Shown here: piece by piece, positions 1 to 9,869 of the stretch
Layout of the letters: every line of letters begins with the position of its first letter
Position numbering within the stretch: the first letter of the stretch is position 1
Source of the DNA: Planctomycetia bacterium
Lineage (GTDB): Bacteria; Planctomycetota; Planctomycetia; Pirellulales; UBA1268
Direction of reading: 5' to 3'
Assembly (NCBI GenBank): GCA_026401035.1
Contig: JAPLNR010000072.1
Span: forward strand, 1 to 64,000
Length of the DNA stretch: 64,000 nt
Made by a program: the position numbers and the translations under genes
The notes under the pieces: generated by a model
Told to the model about the DNA's origin: nothing
What the model saw: only the letters and a program-made list of their open reading frames with translations
Databases searched by the model: none

Positions 1-1
1 C

Positions 2-391
2 GCACCGGCTCTCTCGGTGCGCACGCGGGTCGCCCTCGGGCTCCTGCAGGTGCATGCCTCCGTCATCGCCGCCGCCGCGGCCCTCGCGCAGCTCAAGGGG
101 GATGTCTGGTGGGACGGCACCGCGGTCTGGTGGCTGGCCGCGCGAAGCGATTCCCGGCTCGTCGACCTCACGGGCCTCTTCATCCGCTCGGAATACCTGA
201 CGAATCTCGTCACCCATGCGATCCCGCTCTTCGAGCTCACCTTCGCGATCGGCCTCTGGTTCGTGCCGCTGCGGCGGGTGCTCGTGCCGGTGTCCTGCAT
301 CGCCTGGCCGCTCATCGGCGTTCTGGCCGGCGAGCCTTCCTGGGGCCTTGCCATGGGAGTGCTGGCGGTGGCATTCGTGCGGCGGGGCTAA
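2..391 (+). CDS. HTTM (vitamin K-dependent gamma-carboxylase-like) domain protein, C-terminal part; open at window start
   Basis: Frame open from base 2; QVHASVIAAAAALAQLKGDVWWDGTAVW resembles the HTTM family; hydrophobic helices. Confidence 0.6.
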   Translation, partial: APALSVRTRVALGLLQVHASVIAAAAALAQLKGDVWWDGTAVWWLAARSDSRLVDLTGLFIRSEYLTNLVTHAIPLFELTFAIGLWFVPLRRVLVPVSCIAWPLIGVLAGEPSWGLAMGVLAVAFVRRG

Positions 392-448
392 GGCAGGCCG
401 CAGCGGTCAGGCTCCAACTCCGCCTCGCGAGCGGGCTATACTTCCGGT

Positions 449-2748
<2,300 letters not shown>

Positions 2749-2766
2749 GACAGGCTTCAGCCTGTC
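2749..2766 (+). repeat. GACAGGCTTCAGCCTGTC palindrome, abuts ligA TAG stop
   Basis: Exact 18-mer; arms GACAGGC/GCCTGTC. Confidence 0.9.
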
Positions 2767-2797
2767 GCCGCCTGCTTGGAAGCGGCCTCCAATCCCC

Positions 2798-3820
2798 TCA
2801 GGCGGCAGCCCGGGAGAGGAGCGCGGCGACCGACGCGACGACGCGGTCGACCTCGATGCCCCCCATCGCGACGGTGTCGGTCTTGCGCTGTTCCCATGCC
2901 GGCCGCAGCGAGACCGGCGGTTCGACCGCCTGGTGAATCGATCCGTAGGGTCCGTTCCGCTTCGCCGGCACCGGACCGAAGAGTCCGACGCAGGGGGTGC
3001 CCACCGCGGCGGCCAGATGGAGGGGGCCGGTATCGCTCGAGATGAAGACCCGCGCGAGGCGGCAGAGTTCGCCGAGATCGGTGAGGCTCGTCTGCGGCGC
3101 CAGGATCGCGGCGTTGCCGGCGAGGTTCGCGATCTTTTCGGCGGCCGCCCGCTCCTGGCCGCCACCCCAGACCACGATCGATTGGAGTCCATGCCGCTGG
3201 TGGAGCGCACGGGCCACCGCGGCGAACCGTTCCGCCGGCCAGATCTTCGACGGCCAGCCGGCGCCGGGATTGATCATGGCGGGCGCCGCGGTGAACCGCT
3301 GCGTGACGAACCACTGCTGCATCCGCGCATGACTCACGGGCCACCGTGGCATGTCGAACGTGGTCCCCGGCTCATGCACGCCGAGAGCCCCGAGCAACTG
3401 GCAATGACGATCGACGACGTGCGCTGCCGTCGTGACGACGGGATGCGTGTAGAACCGCCAGGCCTGTTCGCGGGATTCGGGCCGGGCGTAGCCGATCCGC
3501 ATGCGACTGCCGGAAAGCCAGGTGGGAATCCCGCTCTTGAGCAGTCCCTGGAGATCGATCGTCACGTCGGGAGCGAAGTCGAGCAGTTGGCGCCGCAGCG
3601 AACGGACAGCGCCGAGCGACTTGAGCCAGCCGCGCGGCAGCCGAAAGAGGTGGTCGATGGCGGGGTGACCGGCGAGCACGTCGCCGGCGCGGCCCTCGAC
3701 GACCCAGCCGATCGTCGCCCGCGGAAAGGCCCGCTTGAGCGCCACCGCCGTGGGCACGCCGTGCAGCACGTCGCCGATGGCGGAGAGTTTGACGATGACG
3801 ATGGAGCGGGGCGCGTTCAT
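2798..3820 (-). CDS. glycosyltransferase family 9 (lipopolysaccharide heptosyltransferase-like)
   Basis: IVIVKLSAIGDVLHGVPTAVALKRAFP ... INPGAGWPSKIWPAERFAAVA ... SSDTGPLHLAAAVGTPCVGLFGP, GT9 motifs. Confidence 0.9.
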   Translation of the reverse strand: MNAPRSIVIVKLSAIGDVLHGVPTAVALKRAFPRATIGWVVEGRAGDVLAGHPAIDHLFRLPRGWLKSLGAVRSLRRQLLDFAPDVTIDLQGLLKSGIPTWLSGSRMRIGYARPESREQAWRFYTHPVVTTAAHVVDRHCQLLGALGVHEPGTTFDMPRWPVSHARMQQWFVTQRFTAAPAMINPGAGWPSKIWPAERFAAVARALHQRHGLQSIVVWGGGQERAAAEKIANLAGNAAILAPQTSLTDLGELCRLARVFISSDTGPLHLAAAVGTPCVGLFGPVPAKRNGPYGSIHQAVEPPVSLRPAWEQRKTDTVAMGGIEVDRVVASVAALLSRAAA

Positions 3821-3825
3821 GGGGC

Positions 3826-3881
3826 GGGGATTTTTTCGCGATGCCGCCGGCGAAGCAAGGCCAGTTTCGCGGAAAATCCCC
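3826..3881. repeat. inverted repeat GGGGATTTTTTCGCG ... CGCGGAAAATCCCC just upstream of the GT9 gene
   Basis: Arms 3826-3840 and 3868-3881 are near-perfect reverse complements. Confidence 0.6.
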
Positions 3882-3922
3882 CTCGGCCATGAAAGCCGTG
3901 ACGACCGCCCTCCGGAAAGTGG

Positions 3923-3940
3923 GACAGGCTTCAGCCTGTC
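3923..3940 (+). repeat. GACAGGCTTCAGCCTGTC palindrome copy
   Basis: Exact 18-mer in context GGAAAGTGGGACAGG. Confidence 0.9.
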
Positions 3941-3979
3941 ATGGCCTCGCCTGTGCTGACAACCCGTATTGGTCGCCGG

Positions 3980-4079
3980 CGGCAGAAGTCTCCTTCGCGC
4001 TGCATTTTCTCCGCTGACGACCTACGGAGCTGCTGACCTCAGGAGGTCGAAAATGCAGACGCTCGTCGAGCTTCAGCCG
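3980..4079. ncRNA. 100-nt three-stem structured intergenic element, copy A (RNA or folded DNA repeat; strand unknown)
   Basis: P1 CGGCAGAAG(3980-3988)/CTTCAGCCG(4071-4079); P2 CTGCATTTTC(4000-4009)/GAAAATGCAG(4049-4058); P3 CGACCT(4018-4023)/AGGTCG(4044-4049); same architecture as copies at 17662 and 38023. Confidence 0.65.
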
Positions 4080-4135
4080 ACCGCCTCCCCAGCAAGTGGC
4101 TTCACGCAAAACTCGAGCATTCTGCCGGAAAGTAG

Positions 4136-4153
4136 GGCGGGCTTCAGCCTGTC
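4136..4153 (+). repeat. degenerate palindrome copy GGCGGGCTTCAGCCTGTC
   Basis: Context GGAAAGTAGGGCGGGCTTCAGCCTGTC. Confidence 0.75.
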
Positions 4154-4164
4154 ATGCCGGCGGC

Positions 4165-5211
4165 TCAGAGCCCGGCGAGCTGGCAGAGCATCGCGTCGGC
4201 GACCGTCTGCGGGCAGCTCCAGACGAGATAGAAGAGCGACTCGCGGACGAGCCGTTCGGCGGGGTGGCCCGCCACGAAGCCGGCCCCCTTCGAGGCGGTG
4301 AGCGCCGCCTGAGCGGCGCGGATGACGAGGCTGTTGGCGTCGCCGCGGAGGCGGTCGCGGGCTTCCGGGTCGATGCCGTCACTGGCGGCGGTGGCAAGCC
4401 GGGCGGAGAGCGCCAGCGTTTCTGCGCGGAGCCCCGCCGCGATCGGGGCGAGTGCGGGCCGGCCGTCGGCTTCGTGGTCGAGCAGCGCGAGTGCGGCGCG
4501 GCTGCTGCCGAGGGCCAGGGCCGTGGTCGCCAGGCCGCCGGTCCGCACACCGCCTCCGGCCGGGGCGATCACGTCGGCGGGGCGGACGTTATGAAAGGCC
4601 ACGCTCGAGGTGCGGCTGCCCGAGAGCGCGAGCATGTCGAGGGGCGGGGCGATGTCGAGGCCCGGAGAATCGGTCGGCACCACGAAAAACAGTTGCGTGC
4701 CCCTGTCGGTGACGGCACCGGTCACGATCGTGTCGCAGGCATCGGCTCCGGTCACCCACGGGCAGTTGCCGGTGAGCCGCCAGCCGCTGCCGTCTTGGGT
4801 GGCACTGAGGGCCGGCGCGGTCAGGTGGCGGCGGCTTGTCGTGAGGTGCGAGATGCCGACGGTGGTGAACGACTCGCCGCGGGCGAGCGGCGGCAGCCGT
4901 ACGGCACGAACATTCGGGGCACCGGCGGCGATGATCCGGCAGGCGCTCGCCCATTGCGTGAGGGCAAGCGCGGTCGTCAGGCAACTCGTGGCGATCGCGG
5001 TGAGTGCGCCCAAGATCGCGGGCTCGTCGGCCGCCGTGCCGCCGCAGTCGGCGGGCAGGAAGGCGGCGAGCACGCCGGAGCGGGCGAGCAGCGAAAATCC
5101 GCCGCTCTGCCAGGGGCCGTCGCGGCTGGTCGCTGCCGAACGCTCGGCGAGTGCTGCACAGAGGGAATCGAGCGCGGCTGCGTCTGGTGGCAACCGATCT
5201 GAGGAAATCAT
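4165..5211 (-). CDS. acyl-CoA dehydrogenase family protein
   Basis: GWRLTGNCPWVTGADACDTIVTGA, LALSGSRTSSVAFHNVRP, acyl-CoA dehydrogenase middle and C-terminal signatures. Confidence 0.8.
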   Translation of the reverse strand: MISSDRLPPDAAALDSLCAALAERSAATSRDGPWQSGGFSLLARSGVLAAFLPADCGGTAADEPAILGALTAIATSCLTTALALTQWASACRIIAAGAPNVRAVRLPPLARGESFTTVGISHLTTSRRHLTAPALSATQDGSGWRLTGNCPWVTGADACDTIVTGAVTDRGTQLFFVVPTDSPGLDIAPPLDMLALSGSRTSSVAFHNVRPADVIAPAGGGVRTGGLATTALALGSSRAALALLDHEADGRPALAPIAAGLRAETLALSARLATAASDGIDPEARDRLRGDANSLVIRAAQAALTASKGAGFVAGHPAERLVRESLFYLVWSCPQTVADAMLCQLAGL

Positions 5212-5329
5212 GCACGGCATTATGACATCGCCGTGGGCGGGGGTCGAAGCAATCGCGGCGGGCGGCTATACTCCGAACCACTTCTGGCAGGTTTCCCACC
5301 ATCTCCACATCACGTCCGGAGCGAACATC

Positions 5330-7561
5330 ATGAGCCAGGCCGAAGAAGTCTCCCGCCGATCCCCTGCCAAAACAACGGCCGCTCAGTTGGCCCACCTGGC
5401 ACCGCCGCGGCTCGATGAGCTGTCGCCGCAAAACCTCTACGACAAGTGCATGGCGCTGGCGAGGAACCTGTGGTGGAGCTGGCACCCGGAGGTGACCAAC
5501 CTTTTTCGCGAGCTCGACCCGATTCGCTGGCGGCAGCTTGATCACAACCCGATCGCCCTTCTGGCAGAGTTCACCCCCGAGCGGCTCGAGGCCCGGGCGG
5601 CCGAACTGGTGCTCTACAGCCGGATCAATCAGGCCTACCGCCGGCTGAAGGAATACCTCGCGGCCGGAACGACCTGGAGCGACGTGAATGCCGGCGTGCT
5701 CGGCTCCAAGCCGGTGGTCTACTTCTCGGCAGAGTTTGGCATCCACGAATCGGTGCCGATCTATTCCGGCGGCCTGGGCGTGCTGTCGGGGGACCATATC
5801 AAGAGCGCCAGCGGCCTCGGCATCCCGCTGATCGCCGTCGGGCTCTTTTACGATCAGGGCTATTTCAAGCAGCAGCTCGACATCGACGGTTACCAGCACG
5901 AGGAATACCTGCAGTCGCGGGTCGAGGTGCTGCCCATCGAGCCAGCGATCGGGTCCGACGGCAAGCCCGTGATGGTGCAGGTCGAGACGCGTTCGGGAAC
6001 GATCCGCGCCAAGGTCTGGAAGCTGGCCGTCGGCCGCGTGAGCCTCTACCTGCTCGACTCCGACGTCGAGGGCAACACGCCGGAGGATCGCGAACTCACC
6101 AGCCGGCTCTACGGCGGCGACACCCGGATCCGCATCCGGCAGGAGATCGTGCTCGGCATCGGCGGCGTGCGGGCGATCCGCGCGCTGGGGATCGTGCCCG
6201 GCGTCTATCACCTCAACGAGGGCCATTCCGTCTTCGCCACGCTCGAGGCCATCCGCGGCCGGATGGATCGCGACGGCTATCCGTTCGACGATGCGGTTCG
6301 CAAGGTGTCGCGGCAGACCGTCTTTACGACGCACACTCCGGTGCCGGCCGGCCACGACCGCTTCGACAGCGGCCTGATGGAGGAGCATCTCGGGCCGATG
6401 CGTGATGCGCTGGGCATCTCGCACGACCATTTGATGGGGCTCGGTCGCGTCGAGCCGCACAACCACAACGAGCCGTTCTGCATGACCGTGCTGGGGCTGA
6501 AGATGTCGCGACGGGCCAATGCCGTGAGCGCCCTCCACGGCCATGTCAGCCGCAAGATGTGGTCCGCCCTCTGGCCGTACCGCGTCGAGGAAGAGGTGCC
6601 GATCGGCCACATCACCAATGGCGTGCACGTGCCGAGCTGGCTCTCGTGGCAGATGCTGCAGCTCTACGACCGCATCTTCCCGGCCAACTGGTTCCGGCGA
6701 ATGGGCGAGCCGGACGTCTGGCAGAAGATCCACGAGGTCGATCCGGGCGAACTCTGGGAAACCCATTACGCACTCAAGAACCTGCTGCTGCAGTTCGTCC
6801 GCCGCCGTCTGAGCCGGCAGTGCCGGCGCCGCGGCGAGTGCGACGAGGCGGTGGAACTGGCACGGACGGTGCTCGATCCGAACGTGCTCACGATCGGCTT
6901 CGCCCGGCGGTTCGCCACCTACAAGCGGGCCGATCTCGTGCTCGGCGAGCTCGACCGTCTGCTCGCGCTCATCAGCGACCGTGATCGGCCGATTCAGATC
7001 ATCTTCGCCGGCAAGGCGCACCCGGCCGACGAGCCGGGCAAGTCGCTGATTCGCAAGATCGCCAACCTGCGGCACGACCCGCGGACCGCCGGCCGGATCG
7101 TGTTTGTCGAGGATTACGACATCAACGTCTGCCGGCATCTCATCCAGGGCGTCGACGTCTGGCTCAACAACCCGCGCCGGCCGCTGGAAGCCTCCGGCAC
7201 GAGCGGCCAGAAGGTGGTGCTCAACGGCGGCCTCAACTGCTCGATCCTCGACGGCTGGTGGGCCGAGGCCTTCGACGGCCATAACGGCTTCGCGATCGGC
7301 CGGGGCGAGACGCATTCCAACGACGAGATCACCGATCGCCGTGATTCCGACGCGCTCTACGAGGTGCTCGAGCAGGAGGTGATCCCGCTCTTCTACGACC
7401 GTGACGCCGACGGCCTGCCCCGCGAGTGGATCCGGATGATGAAAAACTCGATCAGTTCGCTGGCCTGGCGGTTCAGCGCTCACCGCATGGTGATGGACTA
7501 CGCGCGGGCCTGCTACGTGCCGGCCGCGGGCGGTGTGTCGTGCGACATGCATAATCGTTGA
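5330..7561 (+). CDS. glgP: alpha-glucan family phosphorylase
   Basis: NLWWSWHPEV, YFSAEFGIHESVPIYSGGLGVLSGDH, GFARRFATYKRADL, NNPRRPLEASGTSGQKVVLNGGLNCSILDGWW. Confidence 0.95.
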   Translation: MSQAEEVSRRSPAKTTAAQLAHLAPPRLDELSPQNLYDKCMALARNLWWSWHPEVTNLFRELDPIRWRQLDHNPIALLAEFTPERLEARAAELVLYSRINQAYRRLKEYLAAGTTWSDVNAGVLGSKPVVYFSAEFGIHESVPIYSGGLGVLSGDHIKSASGLGIPLIAVGLFYDQGYFKQQLDIDGYQHEEYLQSRVEVLPIEPAIGSDGKPVMVQVETRSGTIRAKVWKLAVGRVSLYLLDSDVEGNTPEDRELTSRLYGGDTRIRIRQEIVLGIGGVRAIRALGIVPGVYHLNEGHSVFATLEAIRGRMDRDGYPFDDAVRKVSRQTVFTTHTPVPAGHDRFDSGLMEEHLGPMRDALGISHDHLMGLGRVEPHNHNEPFCMTVLGLKMSRRANAVSALHGHVSRKMWSALWPYRVEEEVPIGHITNGVHVPSWLSWQMLQLYDRIFPANWFRRMGEPDVWQKIHEVDPGELWETHYALKNLLLQFVRRRLSRQCRRRGECDEAVELARTVLDPNVLTIGFARRFATYKRADLVLGELDRLLALISDRDRPIQIIFAGKAHPADEPGKSLIRKIANLRHDPRTAGRIVFVEDYDINVCRHLIQGVDVWLNNPRRPLEASGTSGQKVVLNGGLNCSILDGWWAEAFDGHNGFAIGRGETHSNDEITDRRDSDALYEVLEQEVIPLFYDRDADGLPREWIRMMKNSISSLAWRFSAHRMVMDYARACYVPAAGGVSCDMHNR

Positions 7562-7619
7562 AACGGCTTGTCCCAACCCGGCTACGGCTTTCGCGCTGTC
7601 GCCGCAAATAGCCCAATCC

Positions 7620-7761
7620 GGCTTCGGACTACCCGTGCCCCGTCGCCGGACGTTCGCTACGGGCATCCATGCCCTTCGCTCACTCGATGCTGCCCGCGCT
7701 TCGCCATCCTGGCTGCGCTTGGCAGCAACGCCGGCTCCTGGGGCACGGGTAGCCCGAAGCC
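7620..7761. repeat. 22-bp inverted repeat flanking about 98 bp
   Basis: 7620-7641 GGCTTCGGACTACCCGTGCCCC vs 7740-7761 GGGGCACGGGTAGCCCGAAGCC (21/22 complementary). Confidence 0.75.
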
Positions 7762-8028
7762 TCCCGAAGGGGGTGAACTGCAGAAAGAGGGAAGGCCCGG
7801 GGCTGCCTTCCCTTCAGCACCTGCGACTCCCGATGCTTTCGGCGGAGCTGGTCGGGGGCACGCGCAGAAGCCGGTGAATCTTTGCGACTCACGAGCGATT
7901 CGCCGTTGGCCGAGCGGGCCTCCTGTAGCACACCGCAGGTGGGTCGGAGACCTCAAGTCCTCCGTCTGCATGTCACCGCCGGCTCCGAGTGCGGCCCGAC
8001 ACCGCATGCGCTGCAAAAAGAGGAGGCA

Positions 8029-8072
8029 GACAGGCACTGAGGCCTGTCGTACCGGCAGGTCGCAAACCTGCC
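8029..8072. repeat. two adjacent hairpins GACAGGCactgagGCCTGTC and GGCAGGTcgcaaACCTGCC; possible 3' end/terminator of the downstream minus-strand gene
   Basis: Perfect stems directly downstream (minus strand) of the gene ending at 8092; minus strand runs into CTTTTT. Confidence 0.5.
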
Positions 8073-8091
8073 CCTGCTTTTTCGAGGAGAG

Positions 8092-9852
8092 CTATTTTTG
8101 TTTACGGCTGAACTCGAGTTCCGCCTTCCAGCGTTCGAGTTGTTTTGCAGCCTCGGCCTCGTCCGCCTTCGTGGCCGCGACTTCCGCGGCAGATGTCTCG
8201 ATCAGCTTGCGGGCCTCATCGACAGCCTTCTGGGCCGCGGCGGACTGCGACTCGGCGACCTGCATCGCATCGGCTGCGGTCCGCGCCTTTTCAGTTGCCG
8301 CTCTCTCCGCGGCAGCGGTCCTTTCGAAGACGGCCGCGGCGGCCTTGAGTCGCTCGTCCAGACGCGGTGGATTCGTGTCGGGCGTACCCACGACCGTGCC
8401 GGTGTCGATGTCGAAGGCCGTCAGCGTGCCGCCGAGGTCGCCCGCCAGCAGCCGTCGGCCGTCGCTCGTGGCCGCCACCCGCAGAAAGATCTCGGGCGGC
8501 CGGCCGGGCGGCGGCGGATAGTCGCGATCCCGCGTGCCATCGGCCTTCCAGGTTGCCACCTTTTTGTCGCGGCCACCGCTGGCGAGCCGGCCGTCGACAA
8601 GCCAGCACACGCTTTGCACGCCGCCGGGGTGCGCCTCCCACTCCTTCATCTTGTCACCGGTCTTCCGGTCCCAGAGACGAATCCGCCCGTCTTCGCTCGC
8701 CGTCGCGAGCACCGCGCCGTCGCTCCGCCACGACACGGCCGTGATGCCGCCGCCGTGCCCTTTGAGCACCGCATGCTCCCGCGCGCCCCGCGTCTCCCAG
8801 AGAAACGCATTGCCGGCGCGATCGCCGCTGGCGAGGAGCTTGCCGTCGGGGGAAAATTCCACGGCCGTGATCCAGTCGGTATGCCGGCGGATCTCGGCAT
8901 CGATCCCGCCGTCGGCCGTCCGCACGATCCGCACCACCTTCTGCGGGCCTCCGAGCGCGACGGCCTGCTGGTCGGCCGTGACGTCGGCCGCGAGCACCTG
9001 GTCGAACTCGTCGCCCAGTTCCGCGACCCGCGCGGCCGTGGCCACGTCCCACGCGACCACGCGGCCGCTCTTAGCCCCCTGGCCGCCACCCGCCACGAGC
9101 AGCTTTGCGTTGCGAGAAAACCGCAGCGTTTTCACGTCGCCCTCTGGAAATGGAAGCACGCCGAGGAATGCGAGGGTGGATGTGTCGTAGAGGAGCACCT
9201 GCCGCCGGCCGCCGACCGCGGCGACCGTGCCGTTGGGCGAGGTGGCGAGCGCCGTGATGGCCAACGGCCGGGAGCCATGGGTTTCCACGTCGAGCGCCAG
9301 CCGCGGCGGCATCACGGGCGGCCCGTCGGGCACGATCGGCGACTGCAGGTCGAGCGCCAGCGTTGCGGCTGGCTGCTTCGCGATCGGCTTGCCGCCGGCC
9401 CTTTCGATCGCCCCGCCCGCGATCCACTTCCGGATCGTGTCGAGCATCTCCTGGGGGATGCGGTCCGACTGCGGCGGCATCTTCGGCTCGGATGCATGGC
9501 TCGCGAGTTGCCAGAGATAAGAGCCGTCGGCATCTCCCGGCGCGATGACCTCCCCCGAGGAGCCGCCGGCCAGCGCCTGGCTGTGCGATGTGAGGTCGAG
9601 GCCGCCCTGTTTCTTGTCGGCGTTGTGGCAAGAGCAGCACTTCTCACGGAAGATCGGCAGCACGTGCTCTTCGTAGGTCGGGGGCGTGTCGGCCGCGCGG
9701 GCGAACGCGTACGACATCGCCCAAAGAGCGACCACGGAGAGCGAGCCCGTCCAGCCCGGCTTGGGGATGGCAAAAATTTCGTCGCGGCGGCCGAACGCTC
9801 CGCGAGCGTTCGCCGATCCCCTCGCCTTCACGTGTCGATCGGGGGCAGTCAT
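8092..9852 (-). CDS. planctomycete cytochrome c (PSCyt1) domain protein with WD40 repeats and C-terminal coiled coil
   Basis: ILPIFREKCCSCHNADKKQGGLDL; WD40 repeats (FSPDGKLLASGDRAGNAFLWETRG; VSWRSDGAVLATASEDGRIRLWDRKTG). Confidence 0.9.
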   Translation of the reverse strand: MTAPDRHVKARGSANARGAFGRRDEIFAIPKPGWTGSLSVVALWAMSYAFARAADTPPTYEEHVLPIFREKCCSCHNADKKQGGLDLTSHSQALAGGSSGEVIAPGDADGSYLWQLASHASEPKMPPQSDRIPQEMLDTIRKWIAGGAIERAGGKPIAKQPAATLALDLQSPIVPDGPPVMPPRLALDVETHGSRPLAITALATSPNGTVAAVGGRRQVLLYDTSTLAFLGVLPFPEGDVKTLRFSRNAKLLVAGGGQGAKSGRVVAWDVATAARVAELGDEFDQVLAADVTADQQAVALGGPQKVVRIVRTADGGIDAEIRRHTDWITAVEFSPDGKLLASGDRAGNAFLWETRGAREHAVLKGHGGGITAVSWRSDGAVLATASEDGRIRLWDRKTGDKMKEWEAHPGGVQSVCWLVDGRLASGGRDKKVATWKADGTRDRDYPPPPGRPPEIFLRVAATSDGRRLLAGDLGGTLTAFDIDTGTVVGTPDTNPPRLDERLKAAAAVFERTAAAERAATEKARTAADAMQVAESQSAAAQKAVDEARKLIETSAAEVAATKADEAEAAKQLERWKAELEFSRKQK

Positions 9853-9869
9853 GACGTCTGGAAAAACTC

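Noticed and set aside
4589-7666. 1025-aa minus-strand ORF opposite glgP
   Set aside because: Shadow ORF of GC-rich coding sequence with no recognisable motifs.
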